Shown in pieces: positions 21,061 to 33,170 of a stretch of 64,000 nucleotides of DNA. How positions within the stretch are numbered: the first letter of the stretch is position 1; the number at the start of each line of letters is the position of its first letter. The stretch lies in the NCBI GenBank assembly GCA_029204225.1, contig CM055103.1, forward strand, positions 27,018,293 through 27,082,292. The letters are read 5' to 3'. The stretch is from Diphasiastrum complanatum (taxonomy: Eukaryota; Streptophyta; Lycopodiopsida; Lycopodiales; Lycopodiaceae). The notes below the pieces were generated by a model. The model worked only from the letters and a program-made list of their open reading frames with translations. It did no database searches and was not told the DNA's origin. The position numbers and the translations under genes were made by a program.

Positions 21061-22122
21061 GTATAAGAAAAAGTTGCAAAGTATCGTTGTAAAGAAGGGA
21101 GGTACAAAGAACATAAGTAGCTCTTGAAACTTTGTTGTGCAATGCTTTGTACAAAGTCTTCAAAGCTTTGGAAGAATTGAAAAACCTTAAACTTTTTTCC
21201 CTTTTTTAAAACTTTAATAACATAAGCATCAAAGCTTGATAAACCTTATGTAAACTTGCTTTTGTAAACCTTTATAAACTGAACATAAGCATAAGGTTTA
21301 ATAGTAGGCTTTAAACTTTAAAACAAACAAATAAAACACCAAAACTGATTCTTGAGACTTAGAAATCACAAAATTTTGAATCTTTTAAACCTCCCCTATG
21401 TACTTTTTGCAGGTTCAAAAGGGAGGGGGCTTCTCCCTCCTCACTCTAAGACCATTCTCTTGTTATTTTAAGGCTTCCTCATGATTTGTAAGCCCTCTCT
21501 TCATGCACATAATGTTTTTTGGAGAAGGATTTCTCCAAAGGAGAGAAATCTTCCTCCTCCATCTCCTTGTATATGCTCTACTTATGTACCTATGACTTGT
21601 ACTATGGCATGGAGAGTGCCCATAGGAGCATAAGGTAAGGTCCTAAAGTCATAAAGTCATGTGGTTAGGAGGTGAGCTCGTAAATGGGGGATAAGCATGA
21701 CCCATGGGTTATGTGGGTGCGGTGGGTGGTGACTTGGTGGCTTAAGGGTGAGGTGGTGCCTATAAGGGTTGCCATATAAGATAGAGGCCCCATGTATACA
21801 CTAGGTGAGTGGTGACTTGGTGGCTTAAGGGTGAGGTGGTGCCCATAAGGGTTGCCATATAAGGTAGAGGCCCATGTATACACTAGGTGGGGCCCGCCAC
21901 CTAGTATGGCTTTTGGGAGGTGGAAAAGAGGTGTGGGAAAAGACGTATAGGCCTTACTCCCCTCATTCACATGCTTCACTTTTTAGCTTAGCTTTCTTGA
22001 AGAGCTCTTAAGACTCCTAGGCCTTTTGCTATAATAACTCTTTACTTTTTTTTAGCAAACCTTCTTTAGTGCGAAATGGACCCTACCATGCCCTTTGGTG
22101 AAGGAACTTCCTCACCAAAGCC
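21061..22122. other. Noncoding LTR-like sequence with tandem repeat
   Basis: No coding region. The boundary with copia-1 lies near 21060. The stretch contains oligo(T) and oligo(A) runs, paired words around GGAGAAGGATTTCTCC and an 83-bp tandem duplication listed separately. The layout recalls an LTR, but neither ends nor a primer-binding site were identified. Confidence 0.35.
21726..21890. repeat. Tandem duplication, 83-bp unit
   Basis: Two adjacent copies starting GTGGTGACTTGGTGGCTTAA at 21726 and 21809. They differ by a few substitutions and one base of length. Confidence 0.92.
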
Positions 22123-22580
22123 TGTTAGATCTGATTCATTAGTATAAGCTTCAAATGTGATACTATAATTAGTGTACAGTTAATTAGACTTATTGTATTT
22201 GGTTGTTACCAAGACGTGACCCACTATCGTCATATCAGTTGGGCACTAATCCCATAGCCGGCTACTTGGGTTAGCCGAGTAGCCACACACGTAGGAAAAT
22301 TAGCCTATACAGTATATTTTGGTTTCGTTATGCTATACTCAGGGGAATGTCCTGGGTTTCTAAGTATTTTAGCCCATGTTGGGCCTTTTATTAGGGAGGT
22401 GCCTTTTTAGTGTGTTGACACTTGTCGAGCCATGCATGTTGGGGCTTTTGGCATATGTACAGTTTTCTCTTTGTAATCCAAAGCTTTTGCTTTGCCATCT
22501 TTGAGAGTTTGTGAGCAGTGTCTATGGTGATTGATTGATTTGATCTGCATATTGCACTAGATCCTAACAAGATTTTAACA
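22123..22580 (+). mobile_element. copia 5' LTR
   Basis: The LTR starts TGTTAGATCTGATTC at 22123. It ends either at CTAACA (22569) or at TTTTAACA (22580), the latter directly abutting the primer-binding site. TGTTAG and CTAACA are inverted repeats. No convincing gag follows, so the element is truncated. Confidence 0.75.
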
Positions 22581-22593
22581 TGGTATCAGAGCG
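22581..22593 (+). promoter_or_regulatory. tRNA-Met primer-binding site
   Basis: TGGTATCAGAGCG is a perfect match to the usual plant copia primer-binding site, placed right after the LTR end. Confidence 0.88.
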
Positions 22594-23595
22594 GCAGGGT
22601 GATGTAGGTATGCACGATTCGGTGGAGCTATGGGATAGCGTCTTTCACCAGGAGAAACGGCACGAGAAGCATCTCAGGAGAGAGGACTCCATACGAGGTA
22701 TCGACAATCCAGATGTCAGGAGACAACGAAGTTCCTTCGATCGGAGCTTCGCGGAAGTGATCAGAACATTGTTCGTTTGAGGAATTCACGAGAGAATTCC
22801 GGAGAAACTTGCAGTTCACTGGTTTCAGAAAATCATCATTGTGTGGACGGCGGTTGATGCAATTGGATTTGCAGGGGAGCTATGAAGAACATTGATGGAA
22901 AGCCATGGCGATTTACAAGAGCAAATTTGGTTGAAAACGGAGGAAATTTGGAAATTTCCGGTTTTGTAGGGTGTTGACAGTTTGAAACGAAAACTAGCCT
23001 ATTTGGAAGCAATACCACACCAATGGAAATGTCGTAAATTGCGTTAGGAAGCTGGAGGCAGGGCTACCTCGGCCTGGTAAAGAACTGCAAGTGAAAGCCT
23101 AGAAATAGATCTAGCATAGCCCAATAAAGCTCTCTCTGAAGCTATGGTATGGTAGGCTAGGTTTTCTCTAACACACTAAAACAGACTAAAAACAACTAAA
23201 ACAACAACTAAACTAGTTAGTAGTAGCTATCCATGGCAACAACACCACTTGTAGGGTCGTAGATATAGCGTAAGCAGCCCTCCGCCTGTCAAGAAGGGTT
23301 AGATCCACTAGGATAGGTCTCTAACTATATTTAGTTGACTACTTTTAGTTGCTTTTCTAATCAAATTTAACCCTAACCCCCAATCCTAACACTATCCACA
23401 CAAACCATCATGATTAGTAGTGAAAGAGAGGGAAGAGATAAGAGATAGAGGGAGGTAGCTCATTTGCTAATGCTTTAATGGAGAAACGTTAAAAACATAA
23501 GCCATGAAAATAGCAAAGCATGGAAAAATAACAGCCTTCAACAAAAAGCATTAGATTAGAGAGCAATAGCACACGAGCTATCTGAAGCTTGTGCA
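22594..23595. other. Unassigned leader region
   Basis: A 66-codon plus-strand frame after the primer-binding site has no gag motif. The remainder is noncoding and could not be assigned; the last part leads into a gypsy integrase tail. Confidence 0.35.
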
Positions 23596-23862
23596 AACTC
23601 ACAAAAACTAACGAAGCAAATCCAGGAACAACGGAAGGAAACGTATGATAGTATCAGGAAAAGTGATCTTAAAGCTGATGACATTGCGCTGATCTATGAT
23701 AGTCGACATCAAAAGTTCTCTGGAAAACTTCATATGAGATGGCTTGGACCTTATAAAGTTATCGAGGTGTTCGAGAATGGTTCTATTCAACTCCAATCAC
23801 TTGAAGGCGAACTATTACCGACTCGAATTAACGGGGCCAGACTCAAGAAATATTATCTTTGA
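23596..23862 (+). pseudogene. gypsy integrase C-terminal fragment
   Basis: An 88-codon frame without a start codon reads 'DIALIYDSRHQKFSGKLHMR', 'WLGPYKVIEVFENGSIQLQ' and 'LPTRINGARLKKYYL' before a TGA. This is the conserved C-terminal end of the integrase of a Ty3/gypsy lineage without a chromodomain (the L.TRWLGPY...NGSVQL pattern). The frame is intact over its length. The catalytic core upstream is missing, so it is a truncated element end, followed by a long degenerate repeat. Confidence 0.85.
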
Positions 23863-24340
23863 TCATTTTTTTTTTCTTGAATCTTTCTGATATTTTTCAC
23901 GAATTTTCTCGTATCTTTTCTAGAATTTTTCGTGATTTTTCTACCATTTTCTAGCATTCTTTTTCTAAAATCTTTCGACCACCCTCTCGAGAATTTTCTA
24001 GCATCCTTCTCCAATTTTTCAAGAATTTTTCTATTATGTTTCTATTTCCGAGAATATTTCGAGAAATTTTCTAGCATCTTACTAAAAAAACTTTTTGAGA
24101 ATTTGTCTATCTCTTCTAGAATCTTTTTGAGAATTATCTTGTCTATTTTTTAAAATCTTTCGAGAATTTTTTTGAGACCTTTTTTTTTAACCAATGTGAA
24201 ATCTTTTTGAGAATCTTTCTAGACTCGTTCCAAAATCTTTTGAGAAATTTTTTGGAATCTTTTCATGAATCTTCCTAGCATATTTTCGAGAATATTTCAA
24301 AAATCTTTCTATGGATTTTTTGTATCCATATATTCAAGAT
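23863..24340. repeat. Degenerate short repeat array 3' of gypsy integrase
   Basis: The words TTTTCGAGAATTTT, TCTAGCATC, TTTTTGAGAATC and AATCTTT recur throughout in varied order, with a loose period of roughly 20-25 bases. The array begins just after the integrase stop codon, the place of the 3' untranslated region of the element. Confidence 0.7.
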
Positions 24341-24598
24341 GATGCCCACATGGTCACATTATTCACACGTGTGTACGCTTACACATAAAAAAATGGATTT
24401 TTTATTATTATTATTTTTTTAAAAACGGTCTTACCACCATTAAGACTGTCTGTCAAATCATACTATGAAACTATGAGCCATGCACACAAATCATAAAGGA
24501 AGTGACAGTTGTCACGTCATCATGACATGTCATCATCTTCTCCACACCACCATTGCATATCATAGTCATTTTTCTATTTTCCTCCTCACACTTTCTTC
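24341..24598. other. Short noncoding spacer
   Basis: AT-rich sequence with paired words (CACGTGTG, GTCACGTCATCATGACATG). It leads into the second coiled-coil gene. No coding signal is visible. Confidence 0.35.
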
Positions 24599-25705
24599 TT
24601 GCATTTTTTTATGCTTTCTTACATTACTTACGATCGCTATCTTTGCGATCAAGCATTCTATTACGATCCAGATTCACAGAAGGACGCAGATACTACCACT
24701 GCTATGGACACAAATGGAGCTGCAACTACAGAATCAATGAAACCAGCCTTTGCTTCAATCTCACAGAAGCAGAAGAATTCAAGCGACTCGGACGAAGACG
24801 AAACTCAGTCACACTAGGCAAGGCTCGAGCAACTGCAGAAGGCGACACAGAGGCAGTTGACGACGACGAAGATGAACCTGACAACCAGCCCTGGTGGTTC
24901 ACCACCATGATCGAGAGAGCCAAGAATCTTGTTGCTGAAATTTATGAATTTGATAAATATCATCAGAAGACCACCATGGAGCTGATAAACTCAAAGAGAA
25001 AGTTCCTAGACTCTCTTAAGGAGTCTTACGAGAATATCGACTCGCTCGAATCAGACAACAACCAGTTGATCGAACGAAATCGTTCGTTCGAAACACAACT
25101 TCACACCTCAACAAAGGAAGCTGATTCTTTGCAGGAAGGCATTGGAAGCCAAGGCTGCAAATTATCAAACTACCATTGATTCTTTACAACAACAGGTGCA
25201 GACCGCGAATAAAGACAATGTCGCTCTCCAAAAATTATTGCAAGAGAAGCGTACAACATGAATAACGAAACTGAGCTTGCTCTGTGCAGCAATGCAGGTT
25301 CTATCACAATAGACCTTTCGAAGATGAACCAGCTCCAAGGCCAGATGCTAGATAATTTTTGAGTTGAGTTTCTGCAGCCGCTCGAAGATGAGAAGGCACT
25401 AGTCGAGGAAGAGTTGGCAGAGTTGAAGGAGCTCTCTATTGAAACCACCCAGACATGTAGTTGGCCCGATTCTCATGATGAATTTTCATAGGCCCTGCTG
25501 AGAATTGATGATTTGACTAAGCAGCTTAAATCCGTTCCCGTCTATTTGCGAGTTGCTGACAATCCAGAATATTCGGAGGTAGTAGCGAAGATCGACAAGC
25601 TCGAATAGGAGCTGTCTGATCTCAAACAATAGTTGAAAGATCAAAAGTTAGCTGCCGAGTTACAAACGCAAGACATGGGAACAACAGCCACTCAGGCTAA
25701 GCGAC
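24599..25705 (+). pseudogene. Decayed coiled-coil gene (cc-2)
   Basis: Plus-strand frames begin near 24700 ('MDTNGAATTESMKPAFASIS'), pass through an acidic part ('DTEAVDDDEDEPDNQPWWF') and enter a long coiled coil ('SLKESYENIDSLESDNNQL', 'TTIDSLQQQVQTANKDNVAL', 'KLAAELQTQDMGTTATQAKR'). Frameshifts occur near 24815, 25170 and 25260, and several TAG codons sit where CAG or GAG would be expected. No polymerase, nuclease or zinc-knuckle motif is present. The 3' end is interrupted by the non-autonomous LTR element at 25706. The architecture resembles cc-1, but sequence relatedness was not shown. Confidence 0.5.
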
Positions 25706-26121
25706 TGTAAAGTCCTCAATCCAAGGATCCTATTCTAAGCATGCCAATCACAAGCAACACAAGGGAACCTGATGGTGGACAAACCAACCCAACCAAACCT
25801 AGATTGAACGGATCTAGCCCCCAAGCTATGGATCAATCACAAAGAGGAGTGTGGCATCACACCAGCAGCATCCTGTCACCGGTCATGGCTATCAAGCATA
25901 CACTAGTGAGAGCCCAACAGGTATACTTATACCCTCCAAGGCCCATGCACCACTAGTAGTGCACTGTGACACCTCACTGGACACCTCTGCAGCCTATCTG
26001 GGCCACGTCATCCAGTTTCCCAATGACTCACTGATAGACCCATACAAATCCACCATCAAGTGTTTAGGCCTACAACCATTAATTATGACCATGTACACAT
26101 AAGGGCCCCAATTCCCTTATA
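25706..26121 (-). mobile_element. 3' LTR of the non-autonomous element
   Basis: 416-bp copy identical to 28371-28786 except for C/A and C/T exchanges near its left-hand (5' in element sense) end. A short open frame inside it is duplicated in the other LTR and is not a gene. Confidence 0.9.
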
Positions 26122-26226
26122 AAGCTTTACGGAATTCCTCCAAAATTCAGCCCAATCACATTTCTATAGGTTTTGTCCTCCACCTCGAGGAGGCCTTACC
26201 CAAAGCAAAAAACCAACGAAATTCAC

Positions 26227-26252
26227 TTATTATTATTATTATTATTATTATT
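26227..26252. repeat. (ATT)n microsatellite
   Basis: Short pure trinucleotide run inside the non-autonomous element. Confidence 0.9.
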
Positions 26253-27075
26253 CTGGGACGTTGCATAAGCTAAAGTAGCTTGGCCAACGATTTATCCAGT
26301 CAATAACAACTTCCGAGCTTTACTCACCAGAAAAAATTTCTGTTTTTAAGCCCAAGCTGTTTTGAATTAATGGCCTATAATTGTCTAAAATGATTTTGTT
26401 TGGTTGTTTCGGTACTTATAGCTTTTATAAAATTCCATAACAATCTTACACAAGGTAGGCTTGTTATAAATCTAGGGGGATCATCACTTTCAGGTGATGC
26501 CGGGAGAATTTCCAAGGAAACGGAAAAATTGTTCTTCCCCACCAGAACTTCACACATAACCATTTGCTCTTCTAACCGAAAACTTACGTTCAGTTAAGAA
26601 TCATTACGGGTATAAGGTCTTTTAATGAAGCAATGTCCAAAAAACGTAGTTTTTACAAACCATAACGTGCTTATAAAAATTATACCAATGAAATTTGCAA
26701 ATGGTATCTAAGCCATAACACTACCGAAAAACCATGTCGATGCATCCAAATCAAATGTACACAATTTTTGAAGCCATTAGAGTCAACCTTAACTGCCATA
26801 TAAATTTTGTAGTCTATAACCACTAAGAAGTGCCCATGGGAAAAAAAACCGAAACAGACTTTTTTGGCATGAAACCTCTAACCAACCCTTCCCCCTTCCC
26901 CCTTCCCCCGCCCCCCAAAACCCCCCCTACCGACCTATCTCAAAGTTTAATTTCCAAAAAAAACTTTTAGTTAACAAGAAGTTAACCTACCTCCCCCCAC
27001 CACTTTCCTTCAAAACAAAGGACTTCTCGGGCCAGTAACCCTCGCGAGCGGACAGCAGGCCGAACAGCCCCGAAC

Positions 27076-27187
<112 letters not shown>

Positions 27188-28356
27188 TGGCGGCTCAGAA
27201 GAGATGGGGGCACGCCTTCTCTTCATCGTATTCCCACTCATATTTTTTCTGGAAGTTAGCCAGGTGGAGGGTGCACTGTATGCAGCAAGAGAGGCGCGGT
27301 TCTGGAGGCTGCCACAACTGTTTTTCCTTATTTGTTGCTTTTGAAACAAAAGTTTTCAGCTTCTGTTCTTCTTGAAACATTCATACATTTCTTCTGCTGT
27401 TTATTGCAGATTAAAGATGAAAATAGGACGACTTTATAGTTATTCCATTCTCCTAAAGTCTGAACCCCGATGTCAGAAGAAATCAGAAGTTCAAAAATGC
27501 ATTTTCTATGCAAAAATCTCTTCCTACTGTTGTTTTTGCAGTAAGAATAGCTTTAGGTCGCTGTAAAGTTTGCTTAATCCTCAGTTTCTGTTTCACAAAT
27601 GCATAAGCAAGTAATTTTTACAGATTTACATATGCACAGGTTCTATCATAGCTGAAAAACAGGGTACATGCTGCCTAAAATTTTCCAAAACACCGATTTG
27701 TAGGCTACCCCTCCTTAACCACAGGATGGGCTTTGCAGTAGTTCATACCATCACAAAGATGGCTTTACTGAATTACTCCTCCCTGCAAAACACTGATAAA
27801 TTGAAGAAAACTCCAGCATAAACATGTAAACAAAAAGAACTGCCTTGCAAATCCTGTAAAAACCACCAACACTCTCACCAGTGATTAGTCTTTTTTGTGT
27901 TTCTTTTTCTGTTTTTTCTCTGATTTAAGCCAAAACTGGCTCAATAAAAAGCAAAAGACAGCTAACAAAACCACCTTAAATCACTGTATAAAGAACAAAA
28001 AGCCGAAAAAAACCATAATTTACTCTTATTGATCCCGTTGCTAACGGAAAAGTGTTCCTAAATGAAGTAAACGGAAACACAAGTGACTCAAGAAAACGGA
28101 ACTTTACTTCCTGAAAACCAATATGAAGTGTCTAAAAATCGAACCGATTGTATACCTGGTAGTGCACTTACCGCACAACCGATTACACTTCAAACAAGAA
28201 AATCCACGGGAAGAATAATCCGCACTTTTACCACTTCGTTGCATACTCCATTGAATTCTCGTAAAAGTGTCAGGATTCCATATCACACAATGGAAAAATC
28301 CCCACAATTCGAGATTTCTCTTGAACACAAATCAACGGCTAAACAAGCTTAGAATT

Positions 28357-28369
28357 GGCTCTGATACCA
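28357..28369 (-). promoter_or_regulatory. tRNA-Met primer-binding site of the non-autonomous element
   Basis: The minus strand reads TGGTATCAGAGCC one base inside the 5' LTR, a perfect match to the initiator tRNA-Met site. Confidence 0.9.
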
Positions 28370-28370
28370 A

Positions 28371-28786
28371 TGTAAAGTCCTCAATCCAAGGATCCTATTC
28401 TAAGCATGCCAATCACAAGCAACACAAGGGAACCTGATGGTGGACAAACCAACCCAACCAAACCTAGATTGAACGGATCTAGCCCCCAAGCTATGGATCA
28501 ATCACAAAGAGGAGTGTGGCATCACACCAGCAGCATCCTGTCACCGGTCATGGCTATCAAGCATACACTAGTGAGAGCCCAACAGGTATACTTATACCCT
28601 CCAAGGCCCATGCACCACTAGTAGTGCACTGTGACACCTCACTGGACACCTCTGCAGCCTATCTGGGCCACGTCATCCAGTTTCCCAATGACTCACTGAT
28701 AGACCCATACAAATCCACCATCAAGTGTTTAGGACTACAACCATTAATTATGACCATGTACACATAAGGGTCCCAATTCCCTTATA
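28371..28786 (-). mobile_element. 5' LTR of the non-autonomous element
   Basis: 416-bp copy next to the primer-binding site at 28357-28369. Contains the short inverted pair TAAGGG...CCCTTA at its outer end. Confidence 0.9.
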
Positions 28787-29385
28787 GTCACAATTAACTT
28801 ACAAGTTGTTGGTCTACTGGTCTCTAGCGTGGAGACACTACCCGAGACCAGTCATGGGCATGACAACGACCACGTCGAAGCCAGTCGAAGGTATGTGCTG
28901 AAAGATTCAATGCATTTATTGATCGATTCTGGAAGTGGTGCTCACAAGCTTTTAACATTGAATTACAATGGCGTGTGGATTATATGATGCTACCAGGTGT
29001 GTGGATTATATGATGCTACCAGGCGCAGTAGGCATCACCTTCGATGATTGGAAGACACCATGGAAAAATGACGACTTTCTCTGGCTATGGGCCCAGTTAC
29101 CTATCGAACAGAAAGGATGTCTCTGCTGGGGCATAATTCAGGGGAAATTCACAGTCGAGCCTTTTGGATCAGTAGAGTTGTACATATGTTCTTCTGCTAT
29201 GTATGCCTTAGAGTATATTCGTATTAAAGAATATCAATTTTTGTGGAACAAAGACAATAAGCGACAATTTTGGAAGTGAAAGTCGCAGTTCCAGTTGTAC
29301 AAACCAAAAGACGTTGCGGATATGGGCGCTCTTGATGAAGCAACACTGCTCATCAATGTAAATATGGTGTATTTAGAGGGTAATT
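28787..29385 (+). pseudogene. Probable continuation of the cc-2 gene after the LTR insertion
   Basis: Plus-strand frames here give 'CAERFNAFIDRFWKWCSQAF', then 'ITFDDWKTPWKNDDFLWLW', 'VELYICSSAMYALEYIRI' and 'LYKPKDVADMGALDEATL'. This resembles a compact helical domain and lies in the same orientation and position relative to the coiled coil as the C-terminal part of cc-1. A 26-bp tandem duplication (28970-29021) and stops break the frame. I do not recognise the family. Confidence 0.4.
28970..29021. repeat. 26-bp tandem duplication
   Basis: GTGTGGATTATATGATGCTA occurs twice, 26 bases apart, inside the decayed cc-2 frame. It causes a local frameshift. Confidence 0.9.
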
Positions 29386-29389
29386 TATG

Positions 29390-31170
29390 AAAAATAGACA
29401 ACCATTTCATACCATAAGTGGAAGTGGTGGTGTAGTTAGAGAATTATCTCCTCGCCCTCCAAAAAATCACCTATTCAACCTTCCAAAAGGATGATTAGGC
29501 GGCAAGTATTTGCGATGATTTTTGTACACCACTTTTTTCAACATATTTGTGCTATGTCGACCCTCCAAAAGTGGTCCACAAATATAACATGCATTGTAAC
29601 CCGATGTGGTTAAACCTGCATAGTCCTTAAACCAAATTGAACATAGGCTTAGTTAAATATACTCAAATGTTAAACCCTAAAACGGATTAGATTCATTATA
29701 TAGATATGTGAACATTCGCTTAAACAAGGGTAGTCATGCATCGTCCACATTAGAATTCCACGAACAATGAAGTTCCTTTGTTGTAAAGGTATCAAGATGT
29801 CGTAAGCGTGAATACCATTCCAAAGAATGCACAATTCATCGACCAAAGGTGCAAGATACACATCCACGTTCTTAGCCTTGTACTTTCCTGGAATCAATAG
29901 AGCCAATAACAAGTGTCCCGTTTTAATACTCAACCATGGAGGTATGTTATAATTAACGAGCACAACTAGCCATGTGGACCAAGTTGATGCTTGAATGCTA
30001 AAAGGATTTATGCCATCCATAGCAAGGCCAAATCTCAAATTACGAGGTTCATTTTTCAACTCGGGCCATTGGTCTTCAATATGTTTTCATGTAGGTGAAT
30101 CACTTGGTACTCGCATCACATCATCCGTAGATCGATTTTTGACATGCCAATCCATTAGTTGTGCCAAAGATTTACATCGAAGTAAACGTTGCAATTGTGG
30201 GATAATTGAAAAATGTCGTAACACTTTTCGTGGCTCTTCCCTTGTACATCATCTCGAAAATGTGAAGCGTTACACATTGGACATTGAAACTTTTCTGAAT
30301 GCTTACCTCTATATAGAACATGGTCTTCTGGACATGCATGTATTGTGTTGTAATCCATTCCAAGCACGATCATCATCTTTCGTGCTTCTTTTCGTGTTTT
30401 AGGTATCACATTTTCTTTCGGAAGTATTCGATGCAACAAGCTGAAAAAAGAGCAATGTGAGTTGTTAGAAAAGAAAAAAAATTAACTTAATATAAATACA
30501 CTAGAAAAGTACAATAGTTGTATTGTGTGTTAAGTACCCGAATAAAGATGTCACGCTACGGTCACTCCATTTGTATGTTGCTTGAAGGTTTAGAATAAAA
30601 ATTGACGTAGCTAGTCTCGAAATGGATGCTCCAGGATATAAAGGAGTGTCTGCCTCCTTGCGCAATAGAATCTCGTCTTCATCCATCTCAAATTGTTTGT
30701 GATCTCCGTTTTTATTAGAAGATGCATGCATATCATCATTCTCATTTGTTTCAAAGTAAGTGTTAAACATGTTGTGCATTGCTTCATCATGTTGCACCTC
30801 ATCATCATAATCATTAGAATCAAGTTGATTACTCTTTTTTTCAATTGTGTTTGCCTCTTCAATTTGTTTCATTCTTTGTTTTCTCATGTCTATCAAAACT
30901 TAACGTTGATTGTAACTAAAGACAGATGGATCACCTCCATGGAATGGCATTCGATGTATTGGCGACACACATGAAACAAATTCCATAAGTGACGTATATA
31001 GATTGACGAAGATTATAATAAAAAATAATCATATAAAGTTAACAAACCTCAACGTCTTCCAAATTCGATGGTTGACCTTCTTCTTTTCATCCCAACTTCC
31101 ACAAATGATTTTCAACAATGCGTCTTTCACGTATCTTGTGCCCATCACACTTGAGGCATGTGGTATATTT
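29390..31170 (-). pseudogene. CACTA-1 transposase (Tnp2/Transposase_21 type), truncated
   Basis: En/Spm-type transposase read leftward. The N-terminal exon (about 30536-30950) contains 'DTPLYPGASISRLATSIFIL', and an intron with good donor (30535) and acceptor (about 30441) follows. The next exon carries 'MMIVLGMDYNTIHACPEDHV' and the zinc-binding 'QCPMCNASHF', then 'KVLRHFSIIPQLQRLL', 'LRFGLAMDGINPFSIQAS' and 'NYNIPPWLSIKTGHLLLALL'. It ends with 'VVYKNHRKYLPPNHPF' near 29450. The DUF4218 and DUF4216 parts expected downstream are missing, so the element is cut at about 29390. Frameshifts and TGA/TAG stops mark it as dead. Confidence 0.88.
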
Positions 31171-31640
31171 TATTTTGAAAATAATTTTTCTACGAGAAAC
31201 AAAAATCAAGTACATGTCACTTTAGCACAATAGTTGAACTTATTATAACAAAGTCTTTATGAACAAGAAAACATGCATGTTTATTACTTACCCTGTTAAC
31301 TTGAGTAGTGTCTTCATTGCTAGACTGATCTGAATGTAATTCATCTCATTGTGATAAACTGCATATATGCACAAGTACAAAACACAAATAGCATAAAATT
31401 ATTGTATGATTCTAATGTTTTGATTTTTAGATAGTACTATTCTTATACGTTGTCGCTTATATGATTCTTTTGAATCTTGGTGCAGGCTCTAAATGCATAT
31501 CTATCTCTTCTTTTGTTATCACAGGTATGAAAGTCCCACTCCAATATGTCTTAAAGTTCTGTAGTCAATTTTCTTTTCTACTTCGTTTCAATATATTAGG
31601 GTTTATTGTAATGTATTGTATGTTTATGAATGTAGTAATC

Positions 31641-32640
31641 ATGTCGAGGTCAGGCAGTGGTGAAAGCTCAGGAGATTATGTTAAAAATTTATATGAATCA
31701 TTAACTCCTGAACAAAAAGCAGAACTGCAAAGTATGCTTAGCCGAAATGAGGGTGGTCCCTCACAAGCGGTCGCGACTCCCGCCCCCACCGAAGAGTCAT
31801 CCACAAATCCTTATTATGATGTGGATTCTCAAGGTAATATAATTGCCAATAGAAAAGGGAGGGTGGTTTTGGATCGGCTCTATTATTTATGCCAATGCCA
31901 TTTTGGTGACAGATTGTTTAGAAAATGGTCTGAACAATCTGTCGCCGATAAATGACAGGTTATTGCTACCCTTTGTGACGAATTCCAACAAGAAGAGGAA
32001 TTCAAAGAGAAGGAAATTCATAAGCATATGAGCTTATGGATTAGGCATCGTCGTGATATGGCAAGACAAGCTTATAGGGACGGGCAATCCAAGCCCTCCT
32101 GGTATTCAAGAAGTGATTGAAACCGTGTAAAAGTGGATGAACGAACACCAGATAAATACAAGATTCAGAAAGATGCTGCGTCCGCTATGATGCATGGGAT
32201 AGGCAATCCTAGGTTAGGCTTGAGCGAAAAGACGAGATTACAAGCAAGCATGGTAAGTGAACTTACACTACTCTTATAGTTTATCTTTGATTTCATATGC
32301 TTTTATTTTTTAATATGCATTATGACTAGTTGTTCCAATATAGCTCTAAATTAATTTTAACTTAAATTGAATGCATGGATAACTGGCGGACTATGGACGT
32401 CTGCCAACTAAGGAGGAGTACGAATTTGCCTTCAGGGAATCATACGACACATTAGTCGACAAACTAAAGAGTGAGGGTCATCCTCCAAATGTAAGTACTA
32501 GTTTTTGTATTCATACTAATGTGGTTTGTATTTTGACGTCAATTTTATTTAATTTAATACGATCAAGCATTAAATATTAATGTAGTTTGTTTGCTTGTGT
32601 TCATGCAGACTGGACGTCACGTCGACGATGAGTAGATTAG
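31641..32640 (+). pseudogene. CACTA-1 second gene, TnpA/Transposase_24-like
   Basis: Several exons read on the plus strand: 'MSRSGSGESSGDYVKNLYES' with 'LTPEQKAELQSMLSRNEGG', then after a frame change at 31955 'EKEIHKHMSLWIRHRRDMAR' and 'ASAMMHGIGNPRLGLSEKT', an intron (about 32255-32385), 'ADYGRLPTKEEYEFAFRESY' with 'VDKLKSEGHPPN', a second intron and a last exon 'TGRHVDDE' with a TAG stop at about 32634. The pattern fits the plant Ptta/En/Spm second-gene family, whose product binds subterminal repeats. It is transcribed away from the Tnp2-like gene. The typical C-terminal domain seen in CACTA-2 is absent. Confidence 0.5.
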
Positions 32641-33170
32641 GTTTATAAGTTCTAGTTGATGTTAGATCTAGAAAGACTCATGCGACATTAAAGCACCAAT
32701 TTTGTAATACATTGGTTGATATTATGAAAATATTATTATTGCAAATGGTCGTGTTATATTGCCATTGCTTTTATATGTGCAATGTTCTTTATTCAAAAAT
32801 TGCAATGTCGAATTTCGAGATGTGGATTGACGTAATAACCAACTAAGAATTCAAAACCATGTGCAATGTCGGATTTCAAAACAAGAATCAATATCATGTA
32901 TAGAAATCTAAATGAAATTTATGATGTGCATAAAGCAATGCGATAAAGTATTGTCATTTATAATGCACATGAAGTAATGCAATAAAATATAAAATGAAAA
33001 GTACCTCATGCTTAGCTTGTTGTTTGATCCAAATGTTGAATGCAACTCAAAAATTTTGTTACAAAAACAATTCGTGAACATCGCTTCTCCAAGAACCCAA
33101 CTCCAAGAACAGCTCGATAAAAATGCGCGCGTTATTTTTTACGCATTTTTTATGTTTTATTTTACCTAAT
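32641..33170. other. Noncoding right part of CACTA-1
   Basis: AT-rich sequence between the second gene and the dense subterminal repeats. A few weaker repeat copies (AATGTCGGATTTC) occur near 32803 and 32858. Confidence 0.45.

Noticed and set aside
23380-23392. AACCCTAACCCCCAATCC, a telomere-like word
   Set aside because: A single short occurrence, not an array.
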